Positions 23,047-34,707 of a stretch of 64,000 bases of DNA are shown here, piece by piece; within the stretch, counting starts at the first letter, position 1; each line of letters starts with the position of its first letter. This DNA comes from Lepidodermella squamata (Eukaryota; Gastrotricha): assembly GCA_047495785.1 (NCBI GenBank), contig JBLDXI010000009.1, forward strand, positions 4,712,001-4,776,000, read 5' to 3'. A program made the translations under genes and the position numbers. The notes below the pieces were generated by a model. The model worked only from the letters and a program-made list of their open reading frames with translations, was not told the DNA's origin and ran no database searches.

Positions 23047-24276
23047 TTAAGGTGAACACAAGAGGTGAATAAAAGCCGACGCGTGAATAGTCATAAGAAC
23101 GAGACTGAAAACAATGAAAGCAGTAAAATCAGCCAAATCCATAACATCGAAATGCGATGTCTTAATTGTTATTGAACTACGGCACCACTTATTTTTCGCA
23201 GCTCGGTAAGTCAGTAAAGCGTAAACTGTCATGACGATTCCGAAAATGAAATTAGCCATAATGCAGATGAAAATGCGCGGTGGCTGGGCGGTTGGCGGCA
23301 TGCTATCGAAAATTGTGCTTAAAATGAAACTGTACGCAAGAACCACAGTCACGCTGAAAACTGGCCGATCCGGAGTTCTAGCCGGGAAAATTAACGTGGC
23401 CAACTGCAGCGCGACTAGTCCATAACTCGGCATAATAGCTTTTATGAAGTAATACCGATAATCGCGTTTGAAACTCATGCCATAAAATATGTATGGGAAT
23501 CCTTCAATGACACTGATGTTGCTGTACGGTTCGCCAATCAACGTCCATGTGCTGCAAGGCGACACAAAATCCATACCGCTTGGCATCACTTTCGCCTCCT
23601 CGAAGAGTATTTGGTCCCCAGTGTTCCAGCATTCGATTGTGATCATGCAAGACATGGTGTCAAACGGGAAACGATCGAAATCAAACCCGATGCATGACGC
23701 GTCAATCCTGCCGGATGAATACCAGCTTGCACTTGAGATAAATGGTTTCACTTCGATGCCATAAGAATCCAGTTCACTGTTCAACAAAATAATTAATTGA
23801 AAATCACATGGATAGATCGATAACCTCGTAATGTCGGAAACTTGGGATGCCGAGCTTACATGTAACAACGTTGGATACCATATTTCCTCTTTTCCTCGCT
23901 TGAAGAAGAATTCGGCGAAATCGTCTGGGCAAGATTGAACATCGTCTTCTAAAAGAACTTGATTTATCGCCAAGGCCTCACAAAATGCCAAGGCATCACA
24001 TGGCAGCAGCCAAGTAACAGAAAGATCAGCATAAACCGACATTTTCTGCTCGACATCGCTAACTTCCAACAAGCTAAACAACGTCATGGAAGTGTTGGCT
24101 TTAATCGGGTAGATTCCAGCACCATTTACGTCGTAGATTAACTCCATCGCCATGTTTCGAGAAGCAGCTTGCGGGCAAACGTTGTAAAAGATTCCCTGTA
24201 TCCTACCTGTACCATTCAGCTTACCATCTGAGAACGATTGTAGCCAAAATGTCAAGAAGCAAATTGTCAACTTCAT
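23047..24276 (-). CDS. Pentameric ligand-gated ion channel subunit, group B, member 1
   Basis: Reads open from start to stop, but comparison with its paralogue at 28167-29396 shows a 48-bp GT-AG intron (23777-23824) that happens to lack stops and to be a multiple of three. Spliced exons 23825-24276 and 23047-23776 give 393 residues. Features: signal peptide ending near 'SFSDGKLNG'; first ectodomain cysteine in 'YNVCPQAASRN'; 'LPCDALAFCEALA'; Cys-loop with 14 residues between cysteines, ending 'DRFPFDTMSC'; M1 with 'IMPSYGLVALQ'; M2 starting 'TPDRPVFSVTVVLAYSF'; M3; a loop of about 20 residues; M4. Group B members all lie on the minus strand. Retention of the intron would insert 16 residues just before the segment leading to the Cys-loop. 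Confidence 0.9.
   Translation of the reverse strand: MKLTICFLTFWLQSFSDGKLNGTGRIQGIFYNVCPQAASRNMAMELIYDVNGAGIYPIKANTSMTLFSLLEVSDVEQKMSVYADLSVTWLLPCDALAFCEALAINQVLLEDDVQSCPDDFAEFFFKRGKEEIWYPTLLHVSSASQVSDITRLSIYPCDFQLIILLNSELDSYGIEVKPFISSASWYSSGRIDASCIGFDFDRFPFDTMSCMITIECWNTGDQILFEEAKVMPSGMDFVSPCSTWTLIGEPYSNISVIEGFPYIFYGMSFKRDYRYYFIKAIMPSYGLVALQLATLIFPARTPDRPVFSVTVVLAYSFILSTIFDSMPPTAQPPRIFICIMANFIFGIVMTVYALLTYRAAKNKWCRSSITIKTSHFDVMDLADFTAFIVFSLVLMTIHASAFIHLLCSP
23777..23824 (-). other. Stop-free 48-bp intron
   Basis: On the minus strand it starts GTTATC and ends AACAG, with no in-frame stop and length divisible by three. The position and phase equal those of the intron in every other channel gene here, so splicing is the likely default. 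Confidence 0.8.
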
Positions 24277-26299
24277 TGCTACTGAATTTCCCTGTTATAT
24301 AAAACAGCACGCATCATTAAATCTCAGGAGAGTCTCTGCTTGATCAACAGAGAATTTTGATAATTTCAATTACTCTTTTATACGGTAGCAGGACATGGCG
24401 AAAGTCACGTGGAGCATGAAGATCAATATGTCGAACTATTGCGGTGAGGGTGCCAAGCCCCATATGGCCGATTGCTGTGAACAGCTTTCCGCCACCGCTT
24501 CACTCTGGCAAATCGATACTTCATCAAAGTTTACATTTATGTGTAGAAGCGAGCAGAAATTCGCAAGTTCAAAAAGAGTCACTCTGAGGTATCTATGACC
24601 ATATAAATACGGCAAAATAAAAAAGACGAGAAAAATTCTTTGAATAGAAATTAACACACTGGCTACTGGGTCCGCGGGGTGTTGCAAAAGGTCCCTCAGA
24701 ATTCACCTGCTTTCTCTCTTCCGAACCCCCCACCATCCTCTACTTTTAGAAGCGGGACACTTTGATGCACGTTTTTAACGGTATCAAAAATTCTCAAATC
24801 CATCACGGTTAATACATAATCGCATGAACGTCGTATAACGCCTCCTTAGAGTATAAGTGGCATAAGTGGGGATTTAGTACAGCATACGTGCATTTTGAGA
24901 CGACTCAAAGGCTTTCATAATTACATTTACCAGCGATATGAAATTCACGAGTCTTTCTGATATAAAAGCTAAGCTGATTCTAAAGCGTGAAATAAATCCG
25001 CTTCTAAAGGCTAAAGGGTCAGCTATGGCTAGCAGAAGATGGTCAGTTTCAAGTTTGCTATTGATACAAGAATGAAATCAAGTGAAGTGCCTTTTTAGAG
25101 CGCCAGCGATAAACGAGTATGATCATAATGAGAAATAATTTTTCAAAAATGGATGATGAATGATGTGAATCGTATTGCTATTTGCTTAAAAAACGCTTGG
25201 AAATGAGGAATATGACGATATCTGTTATTTGTTATTTCATTCACCAAACCAAGCAAGTTATCGATTTTCATTACCGATCGGTATCAGTTTTGGCAAATCG
25301 ATTTGTATTTCGGAGCTGATGGACTGATTTTGGCGGATTTTTGACCACGGTCTTGATGCGAGTTTTACTCATGACAGCTTCATGCACCCATCCTTATTGC
25401 TAGAAACTCCGCGGTTTTTACTGACTTGTGTACTTACTGATCCTTGTTGGTTCATTCGCACACGTGCGTATTCAGCTGCCAACGTGTTATAAGGAATAAA
25501 GCCAAGAAATGAAGTTTGCGCAATTTTTTACCTTTATTGTTTTGATGAGTTATTCTTCGTGAAATCGACAAAGGAATATTTGAATGGTGGATCTCAATCC
25601 CCACCTCTACCGCTCTCCTGTTTTTCCCTTATGCTTTCAGCACCCTCGACAAAAAAGAGCTTGCTCATTGCTCACTGGCAATCTAGAAATGTCAAACACC
25701 CACCATTCGATAACGCACTTATTGTCTCGCGAGGTGCGTTGCGAACGGTCAATCATTGTGACTTCGAAAACTCGCAATTCTAAGTTAGAGTAGGCGAAAG
25801 GATTCCTTATCTTTTTCTTACATATTAATACCCTGGTATCTCTGGGTGCTCCGCCATAACAACTCGCCCAAAATAGAAACGAACGGCGAAATGCTTTGAG
25901 TGCACAGAAAAAAGTGGTGTTCAGTTTTTTAATGCACGCGACTTGACAGAGATGCAAGCAGATAGCATCCGCCATTTGTGTCGATTCTGAACCTACCCTA
26001 GATACGTTTGACCGGGTTTCATCTCGATAGATCTCATGTTTCGAGTATTCTCTGTTATGGTTCCTTCATCATTCAACGCGGAATGAAGGTCAGGTAAAAT
26101 TAAAATTCTAAGAAAAAAGGTAAAGTTGTTACCGCCTACTATAACATGATTTTGAAGTTACATTTGGTCCGGCTTGAAGTAATTGAATTTTGAAAAGTTT
26201 TGAGCTTTTTCCCGTGTTGCCCTAGTACTTTTTTATTACAACACTTCTAATATCATACGCTAGACTAATACTCGTGGGAGACATACCCAAGGAACAGGC
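24277..26299. other. Divergent intergenic region
   Basis: Separates the minus-strand group B gene from the plus-strand group A gene and must hold both promoters. Open frames here have no domains. Part of it (about 25700-26060) resembles in wording and order the sequence upstream of the 31068 gene, consistent with an old duplication of flanking DNA. Confidence 0.4.
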
Positions 26300-27574
26300 A
26301 TGCTGACTTATGTTATCCTATCGGCTCTCATAGGTTCAGCGGATGGCGAAAACATTCGCGACACAGGCGTCTACAACCTCCCGAAAATGGCTGATACTTC
26401 ATTGGTGATGCCACTGTTTTTCGCGACTTGCCCGAATGTCAACTCAACCAATCTAGCGTATGAAATGGCGTACTCAAACTCATCCTTTCGAAATAGAGTC
26501 TTTGTCTCCGTCAAAATTCACCACTTCATCGGCATCGACGATATAGAGCAAAAGTTATCGCTCTTCTTGGATGTTCGAGTCGATTGGGACATGCCGTGCA
26601 ATACCACAGCGCTGTGCCAGAATTTGGCGACTGCGGGTGCTTTCCTACCTGGAGAAAATGTGTCGATTTGCGACGATACGTTTATCGACTACCAAGACTG
26701 GGTTCCAAAGAAAGACGTATGGTATCCAATTTTAATTCACAGAAACGCTGCTGTTGATCCATTCAACGTTATGAAGTAAGCGATTTCTCATTCATGATAT
26801 TATGGCTACACGATTATCGTTTATAGCTTCATTCTGGACGGCAGAGTGAAAATATACCCGTTTTTCCAGCAAGGCAAATGGATGAGTTCAGGCCGTATCG
26901 ACTCGATATGTGAAGATTTTTCGTTCAAAAAATTCCCGTTTGACGAATTTTCTTGTGACATCGTTTTCGAAGGCGCATATCGCACGGAAATAGTGGATTA
27001 TCAAATCAAGAGTTTCACATCTTACATCCCTCTAGATAAGCTGCTTGGAGACGCCGAGGTTTGGGAGCTTTTGCCTCCAATTACTGCTAGTGTGCTCATT
27101 TTTTATGATGGCAACACCAATAAGACGCAACTGTTATTCACGATGAAGTTCAAGCGGAAACCCTACCGAGCATTGATGTCCATAATATTACCAACTTATG
27201 CTCTCTACACGCTTCAGATCTCATCGTTGTTATTGCCGGCTAAATACCCAGATCGGCCTGGATTCAGCATGACGAATGTCCTAGCCTTTTCTGTTATTTT
27301 GGACATGGTCCTTAAAGACATCCCTGAAACTTCGGAGGTGGTGTATCTCGTCAATTTTGTACTATTCAATTTATCTGTAGGAGTGTTCGTAACAATTTAC
27401 ACTATAATAACGTGTAAGCTTTGCAAGAGTCATGGTAAAGCTATGAATCGCGCTTATAAGATCCGCTGTCTCGAAATGAGCGTCGTTGCGTGGCTAGATT
27501 TAATTGTTGGTGCTTTCGTTATTGGGACATCTGTCTTGGTGCACTGTGTTCTATTCGGTTTGATGATGGCATGA
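26300..27574 (+). CDS. Pentameric ligand-gated ion channel subunit, group A, member 1
   Basis: Exons 26300-26775 and 26827-27574 (51-bp intron, phase 2) encode 407 residues. After the signal peptide the mature region starts around 'ENIRDTGVYNLPKM', the group A marker. Ectodomain: 'FATCPNVNSTNLAYEM', 'HHFIGIDDIEQKLSLFLDVR', 'WDMPCNTTALCQNL', 'NVSICDDTF', then after the intron a 14-residue Cys-loop from 'DSIC' to 'FPFDEFSC'. There are no vicinal cysteines in loop C, unlike acetylcholine receptor alpha subunits. M2 starts 'YPDRPGFSMTNVLAF' and ends before 'IPETSE'. The M3-M4 linker is about 20 residues around 'CKLCKSHGKAMNR'. Nearest relatives are the genes at 31068 and 34708. Confidence 0.92.
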
Positions 27575-28166
27575 ACATTTCACCAGAGATATTTCTTTGA
27601 TGCAGTGCTGAAAGAAATCATTTCATATGAAGTAAAGGGCAAAATTAAAAACAAAATCCCACATGCCATCGTGCTATTTGAGCCACATTTTCACCAAACC
27701 TGCGACCTCATATTAACGCAAATAATCTTGGGAAATAATGAACAAGCGACAGAGCTGATAATCCCGATTGCAGTGCTGCATAAGAACTTCGGTCAATTAT
27801 TTTGAGCGGTCTCGTAATCCTTTTCAAAAAATTCCATATAGGCAGATGAAGTCGAGCTTACCGACGGCTTAATTTAGGCTACGTTAACAGTAAGCTTTGT
27901 TAAGAACTTCTCCAAACAAAATAACATCGAGTAAGCTGAGAACCTTGAAAGCAAATCGGAAAGTTCTATAGAAACATTTCGTGCTGACTGTCAAGTCAAG
28001 AGTCAAGCAGTTTTCAAAACAAAGTCTTTGGCTAAAACATAAGAAAATACAACTGTGCAATAAAAATCAGAAAGTGTGGTTCATGCATCCTTGTGTCTCG
28101 AATTCTCCCGGTTTCTCGAATGCGCGGGGTGATGACCAATGACCATTCATCTATGGCAATCTGAGC
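27575..28166. other. Convergent 3' spacer
   Basis: Between a plus-strand and a minus-strand channel gene. Contains only short frames without domains. Confidence 0.5.
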
Positions 28167-29396
28167 TCACAAACACAATAGGTGAATGAAAGCAGAAGTA
28201 TGGATAGCCACAAGTACGAGACTGAAGACAATGAAAGCAGTAAAATCAGCAAGATTTATGATATCGAAGTGAATTCTGTTGATTGCGATTGATTTTGGCC
28301 ACTGCTTATGTCTCACAGCGCGGTAGGTCAGCAAGGTATAAATGGTCATTATGATTCCGAAAAAGAAGTTAGCCATAATGCAGACGAGAACGCGTGGTGG
28401 CTGGGCTGTTGGCGGCATGCTATCGAAAATCGTACTTAGAATGAAACTGTAAGCCAGAACCACAGTCATGCTGAATACAGGCCGATCCGGAGTTCGAGCC
28501 GGAAAAATCAGTGAAGCCATTTGTAGCAGTACCAGCCCATAACTCGGCAGAATAGCTTTTATGAAGTAGTACCGATAATCGCGTTGGAAACTCATGCCAT
28601 AAAATATGTACGAGTATCCCTCATTCACAGTGACGTTGCCGTATGGTTCACCGATCATATTCCAAGTGCTACAAGGACTGGCGAATGGAAGCGCGCTTAC
28701 CGTCACTTCGGCACTTTCGTAACTTACTAGTTTATCAGTTTCCCACGATTCAAATGTGATCACGCAAGACATGGTGTCAAACGGGAAACGATCAAAATTG
28801 AAACCGTTACATCCCGCGTCAATCCTGCCGGATGAGAACCATTCGGCAACGGATAGAAAAGGTTTGACTTCAACGCCATAGTAGTCAAGCTCCCTATTAA
28901 AATTGTGAACATTCTACATACAGAATTAAAACAGAATAGCGAACCTGGCTATATCGGTACGCTGAGCTACCGAACTGGTATACAGCAAAGTAGGATGCCA
29001 TATTTCTTTTCTTTCCTTCGTGAAGTAGAATTCGGCGTGATCTTCCGGGCAAGAATGTATATCGTCTTTTGAGAGGATTTGGTTCGTCGCCAAAGCCTCA
29101 CAAAACGCCAAAGCATCACAAGGCAGCTGCCAAGTAACCGTGAGATAAAAGTAAATCGCCATTCTCTGTTCGACATCGTTGATTTCCAACAAACTGAAAA
29201 TCCCCATGGTAGTGTTGGCTTTAATCGGGCGGAGATCAGTGCTATTAACGTCGAAAATGAGCTCCATCGCCATGTTTCGAGAAGCAGCTTGAGGGCAAAC
29301 GCTGTAGAAAACTTCTTGTATCCTACTTGCGCCGTTCAGCATTGCGGATGAGAAGGATTGCAGCGCGAATATAGGCAGAAAGGCGGCTAAAATCAT
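28167..29396 (-). CDS. Pentameric ligand-gated ion channel subunit, group B, member 2
   Basis: Exons 28945-29396 and 28167-28893 around a 51-bp GT-AG intron (28894-28944) give 392 residues. Very similar to the gene at 23047-24276: 'VCPQAASRNMAMEL', 'LPCDALAFCEALATNQ', the same M1 'ILPSYGLVLLQ' and the same M2 'TPDRPVFSMTVVLAYSF'. The Cys-loop has 14 residues ('GCNGFNFDRFPFDTMSC'). Unlike its paralogue, this intron contains an in-frame stop, which confirms that the homologous segment there is an intron. The ATG at 29396 begins a good signal peptide. Confidence 0.92.
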
Positions 29397-29518
29397 TGCT
29401 CCTGAAATTTTAATCGGAAAAGCGCCGAAGTAGTGAATACATTATTGGAGTATCATGATGGGAGTTCCCTTGCGCAGAGTCTGATTTTTATCAGTTTTTT
29501 GAAAACCATAGGTATGCG

Positions 29519-29790
29519 TTATAGCAGGAAATTGGCGAAGGCCACCTTGCGGAACAGGAAAAGCAATCCGATGAAATCAATGGCAACTATCGAGTCGGCG
29601 CGAGATAACTTCACAATATCCGAACGATCGTACTTTGCACACCTTTCAGTCACCAGCCACAGTAATTTGTTACCCAGATGCGGACTTTTATAGTTCAATA
29701 ACAAGTGATATTGAACACGACCAAGTTTCATGTATATTCTGTAGTTATCATGACAGCCACTGAGAAAATAGGATTGAGGTTCAAACGTAG
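29519..29790 (-). pseudogene. Decayed relic of a group B channel gene
   Basis: A minus-strand frame just upstream of the 29396 gene keeps recognisable pieces of a channel. There is a 'PCST' motif as in group B loop sequences, a stretch ending 'YKSPHLG' at the position of 'ILPSYG' at the start of M1, and a tail 'LLFLFRKVAFANFLL' that matches M4 of the 37224 gene ('LLFLFHGAAFAYILL'). M1-M3 are missing. This looks like an internally deleted duplicate. The match is by eye and short, so it is tentative. Confidence 0.4.
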
Positions 29791-30029
29791 AACAAGGTTT
29801 GAAGAACGAAGTAATAGACAATGAAGAGCCGAAAATGCAAGCAACCGCTCAAGTTACCCAATGGAACGATTGAAATCCCATATGCTTATTTTTGTATAGT
29901 TAATTGCCCTTAGACTAGTTTGAAATAACAGTGCAATCGCGTGTATTCATATTTTGATGAGGAGGAACGTTCGATTTCCGGCGGCAACAGCTTGGACTGT
30001 TGGACATCCGTAACGCGCTACACGAGTGC

Positions 30030-30102
30030 TCAAAAAGTGTCGTACCCGGGGCTGCCTTTCTGAGAAGGCACGGCTCTAACCTTTGAGCCACCATGGCCGA
30101 CA
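30030..30102 (-). repeat. tRNA-like segment, probable SINE head
   Basis: The minus strand reads like a degenerate tRNA: an A-box-like 'TGGCTCAAAGGTTAGAGC', a hairpin around 'GCCTTCTCAGAAAGGC', and a B-box-like 'GGGTACGACAC'. It is too degenerate for a functional tRNA, and the adjacent unique-looking sequence (to about 29930) could be the SINE body. No second copy was found in this window. Confidence 0.4.
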
Positions 30103-31067
30103 CCCACTCCGTGTTCGCTTACGCGGTTGTAAGGGGACCAGGAGGAGAGATGGGAGGTGGCTCCCTATATCATCCTTGACTGTTGCGGGTGAGGATGAAC
30201 GTTATCTATCATCGACAACATGTACACAATGACGTTTATCGTTTATCAGCTCTGAGGTTAGCGTTCTCCCGTTCTGGAATTTCGCTAACACCTGGTAGCT
30301 TGGGTTCCAAATTGCATACTTACGGCCCAAGTTTCAGGGATTCCATCAACAAACAACAAACAACCAACAACAATAAAGAAAATTTCTTTAATCATATTCT
30401 ATACGATAGCCTCGCGCCTCACAATGTTTGAGCATTTCTTGGAATGCATAGCATAATTGAGAAAGACGGTTTTCACGTCATTCCATGATCAAACCATAGG
30501 AATGAACTAACTATTCAGCTTGTCAAAGAAAACTAGGGCTAGTAGATCTCGCTCACTATGGATTTCGATATTTCGGGCGACCTTTGTTCGTAAGAGGATT
30601 CATTGTCTCGGGAAGTCCTTTCGTCGTTTGAAAATTACCGACATATACTCAAAATTATACTAGGCAATAGGATTCACATCTTTTACTTTCTCACATACCA
30701 CTACTCACAATCACTCGTGGTATAAGTTATCGTGGTATAAGGATTATCAACTCGCTCGATCTCAAGCTTAGAATATTCTGGATTAAGATGTTGTAACTTG
30801 TTTATTCCTTGCTAACTACAAAGTCGAAAAGATAGGAGCTGATCTAGACTCTGTCAGTACCAAACGAATGACTCAATTTTAATTAAAATGGTTGTGGTTT
30901 ATTTTAGATCGGTTCGGCTTGCAATAAAGTGATTCCCGTAATGTTTCGAGCTGTTGCGTGGGTTGGCTTGTTTGACTTTAACTGCAATAAATCAACCCGA
31001 TGCGGAAACGAGTCATTCGAACTAGCTGATATCATTTTAGGGTGCATTCGAGTGGCATTATCAAAAG
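30103..31067. other. Upstream flank of group A member 2
   Basis: The last 130 bases or so (30935-31067) are clearly similar to 34580-34707 upstream of the next group A gene, including 'GGTTGGCTTGTTTG' and 'CTGCAATAAATCAA'. A more distant shared block 'TACCACTACTCACAATCA' lies at about 30695 and 33749. No coding feature seen. Confidence 0.5.
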
Positions 31068-32339
31068 ATGCTAATTTATTTTATTCTACCAGCTGTAATA
31101 TGTGCTGCTGTGGCCGAAATCATTCGCGACTTCGGTGTTTACGACCTCCCACAAATGGCTAATGCTTCTTTAGTAATGCCTACTTTCTTTCAAACATGTC
31201 CGAATACCAAGTCAACCAATCTGGCTTACGAAATGGCATACACAAGCTTTCGAAACCAAGTCGCTGTATCAATAACAATTCACCACTTCATCGGCATCGA
31301 CGATCTGCAGCAAATTTTATCGCTGTTCTTAGACGTTCGAGTCGATTGGGACATGCCGTGCAATACCACAGCCCTATGCCAGAATTTAGCGGATGCTGGG
31401 GCGTTTCTACCAGGGGAAGATGTTTCGATTTGCGACGATACGTTTGTCGACTACGAAGACTGGGTTCCAAAGAAAGACGTATGGTACCCAACGTTGATCC
31501 ACAGAAATGCTGCAGTTGATGCCTTCGACGTAATGGAGTAAGTTTGAACGTTAATTACTGGCAGTAGAATGCCGAAATGTTTTATTTTTAGCTTCATATT
31601 GGACGACAAAGTGAAAATATATCCATTTTACCAACAAGGAAAATGGATGAGCTCAGGCCGTATCGATACAATATGCGACGATTTTTCGTTTGAAAAATTC
31701 CCCTTTGACAAGTTATCGTGTGACATCATTTTCGAAGGCGCATATCGAACGGAAATCGTGGATTATCAAATCAAGAATTTCACATCTTACGGGCCTCTAG
31801 ATGAGCTGCTGGGAGATTCTGAGGTTTGGGAGCTTTTGCCCCCGCTTTCTGCGAGGGTGCAAGTTACATATGATGGCAACACAAATAAGACAGCACTGAA
31901 ATTCACAATGAATTTCAAACGAAATCCCTACCGAGCAATTATGTCTATAATAATACCAACTTATGCTCTGTACACGCTTCAAATCTCTTCGCTGTTATTG
32001 CCGGCTAAATACCCAGATCGACCTGGATTCAGCATGACAAATGTCCTGGCCTTTACAGTTATCTTGGACATGGTCCTTGACAACATTCCTGAAACTTCTG
32101 AGGAGGTTTATCTCGTCGATTTTGTGTTGTTCAACTTATTCGTTGGAGTTCTCGTGACAATCTACACTCTGATAACCTGTAAGCTCTGCAAAAGTCATGA
32201 CAAGGCTATGAGTCGCGATTTTAAGATCTGCTGCCTTCAAATGAGCGTTGTTGCTTGGTTTGACTTGATAGTTGGCGCGCTCGTCATTGCAGCATCTGCT
32301 TTGGTGCATTCCGTTCTATTCGGCTTGATGATGGCATAG
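31068..32339 (+). CDS. Pentameric ligand-gated ion channel subunit, group A, member 2
   Basis: Exons 31068-31537 and 31592-32339 (54-bp intron, phase 2) encode 405 residues. Compared with member 1 it lacks two residues in the first strand ('YTSFRNQVAV'). Group markers: 'EIIRDFGVYDLPQM', 'FQTCPNTKSTNLAYEM', 'DDLQQILSLFLDVR', Cys-loop of 14 residues from 'DTIC' to 'FDKLSC', M2 'YPDRPGFSMTNVLAF', then 'IPETSEEVYLVDFVLF'. The short loop 'CKLCKSHDKAMSRD' separates M3 and M4. Coding sequence and about 130 bp of 5' flank are shared with the gene at 34708, so these two derive from a recent tandem duplication. Confidence 0.93.
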
Positions 32340-33303
32340 AGAAAGTAAATTTTATTGCTTGCATTCGTGCTCCATGATACATACCCTAAGTTTATAATGG
32401 CAAAAGTATTTTCGGATTTCATTCATGTGCTTAGTTTGTTGTTTGTTGTGTGTTTCCATAGTAAAATTGTGAGAAATCATTCGAATCCTAATAATACAGG
32501 TGGAAACAGGTTGTAAACCGAAATATGGTAAAAAATAACAGCATTGGTCCGACTTGGTACCGCTACAAGGTGGGTAAAACGATCATTTTTGAGCCCAAAA
32601 TTGCATTCCAGAAATGGTAGAAAATGCTACGAAAATGTGATTGAAATGCCTTTATAGACAATATTTTAAAAAGTTACACAGCCGACCGCCGATAGCCGGT
32701 CGCCGTTGGCTGGTATACAGTCAGCCCTCGCCACAGTGTACTTCATGGCTGTAAACTTTCCGCCAACGTACACATTTTTCCACGGACCCGGCGAGATGGA
32801 TTAACCTCGCCCCCAGCAGTAGTTTCAGACCACGCTGTAGGCTTGAAATCGATACGGTAGTGACATTTCGCAGTTCGAGTCTTTATTCACAAAAGTTTCT
32901 AGGTAGGTGTTACACCGACTCTAGAATGCCCAACGATCCGATGCCAACAGTTCTCGGTTCGATACTTGGTACCATAGGCAGCACCATAGATTGATTGGAA
33001 AAACAGCTCAATCTCATATCTTGAGTCTTGAGGGGTTGCAACCACCAGTAGTAAGGGGGGGGGGTCTATTAGGCTATTCACACTAGTAGGTCTGCTTCAC
33101 GCTCAGATCTCAGCTCGGACAACTATGGGCATTAATTGACGTTGGTTGTTCGATAAAATACGTAACATCGCATCCCCATCAGGGGCTTTTCGCCACATGA
33201 AAACTCTAGCATTGTCGACTCGCAGAGGAATATAGAACGTGAACTAACTTTTATTTCCCGTCTGTTTGAACTTCCCGTCAAGATATTTGGGCTGCTGCTG
33301 ATC
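32340..33303. other. Intergenic stretch
   Basis: No gene recognised. It contains a run of ten G at about 33055-33064 and a segment near 32945-32965 with a 'GGTTCGATAC' B-box-like motif, not enough to call a tRNA or SINE. Confidence 0.4.
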
Positions 33304-33718
33304 ATGAGACGTACTAGGACGCCGGGGCTCGAATAAAACGACTGATTTTCGTGTTATTTTTTAATGAGGTCGGAAGGTCACAATGGCAAAAAATAACCTC
33401 ATTATAGCAGCGATCAGGAAAAAATCTCATTCACAAAAAGCACGCGTTTACGCAAAGATCAATTTTTTGCAGCGACCACAAGAACTCGATCTTCATCTCT
33501 AAACCTAAAACGCCGGGTTTCGCGCGCCGTTTCTTGTAATTCATTTTCACTTTAAAAAATATTAAATAACCAAAATAATTAAAATGAATAATTTTTAATT
33601 TGCCACTTAATTATTATGTTTAGTCCGCGGTCACGTGAATCATTTGCATTATTCCGGCACGTGACGCAGAGAATTTTGTATGGGGAGATAGGAGCCCCGG
33701 CGTCCTAGTACGTCTCAT
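33304..33718. mobile_element. Short TIR element (MITE)
   Basis: Perfect 27-bp terminal inverted repeats (33304-33330 and 33692-33718; the outer end reads ATGAGACGTACTAGGACGCC) bound a 415-bp AT-rich element without coding capacity. Flanks are similar 10-mers (GCTGCTGATC before, GCCGCTGATG after), possibly a decayed target duplication. It interrupts flanking sequence otherwise shared with the neighbouring gene's upstream region. Confidence 0.75.
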
Positions 33719-34707
33719 GCCGCTGATGACAGAGTTCAGTTTCCATTGTACCACTACTCACAATCAGACGCTATGGTATTTGTAATCGTTAATCATATCG
33801 TGCCGTTTGAAAGGGGCCCTAAGTTAGTCTCTGCTAAAAGTACCATAGGATTTACTCACTGCAAGGAACTCAGGAACTTTGCTACGTTTATTTTACTATA
33901 ACTGTGTTTATCCCTTGGGTATTACCCCACTTCCGCAACCCTCGCAACCCCACTTCCGCAACTTTTATCTACCGGTAATTATTATCAGGGCCGTTGACGT
34001 TTAACTAAGCAGAATTATTATTCAATATTAGTAGATTATTATAGGGCATGAAAAATAGGGTGTTTGGAGTTCATCCGTCCTGACGCGCGCGCGTGTCTAC
34101 TATTGGCCACACGTGCTTGAACTTTAAACTCTAAACGACACATGCGTTTCCAGCACCTTTTTCTTACAAAAACGTCATTCTTAACAATTGAGGCTAAGGT
34201 GAAGAAGCTGCGAGACGGATTGAAAGTCAAGAAAACTCTCAGGAAATACAAGAAAGTTGAAGTCAAGCTCACCTCCTACGTTACTGAATTCGACGCTATC
34301 GAAGACAAAACAAACGAACAATTTTTTGTTGTACTTGAACAAGTGGGGGTTGCGGAAGTGGGATATATTCCTTGATTATTGCGTTGTTGTTGATACGTCA
34401 TCGTTCGTTCTTTTTAAAAATCTGATTGTGTCAGTCAATCATTCTGGTTATTTTCAATGAAATAAAGCTAACATAGTCCAAGTTCCAAGTCTGAGTCATG
34501 ACACTCATATTCAATTAAAATGGCTTCGATATAACTTTTATCATTTCGGCTCGCAATGAGTCGCATTGTGAAATTCTTTGATGTTTTGCGGGGTTGGCTT
34601 GTTTGCCTTGGACTGCAATAAATCAACTCGATCCGGAAACTGGTTATTCGAACTAGCCGATATCACTCCTGAGGCGCATTCGAGTGACTTTATCAGAAGG
34701 CGCAAGT
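33719..34707. other. Upstream flank of group A member 3
   Basis: Carries the duplicated 5' flank (about 34580-34707) described for the 31068 gene. The frames at 34142-34375 have no domain. No other feature. Confidence 0.45.

Noticed and set aside
24295-24304. TATA-like TTTTATATAA upstream of the 24276 start
   Set aside because: It lies only about 20 bp from the ATG, too close for a normal TATA-driven start of this coding sequence.
30030-30102. Functional tRNA gene
   Set aside because: A- and B-box-like motifs are present, but the cloverleaf is imperfect and there is no clean acceptor stem; better explained as a SINE-like relic.
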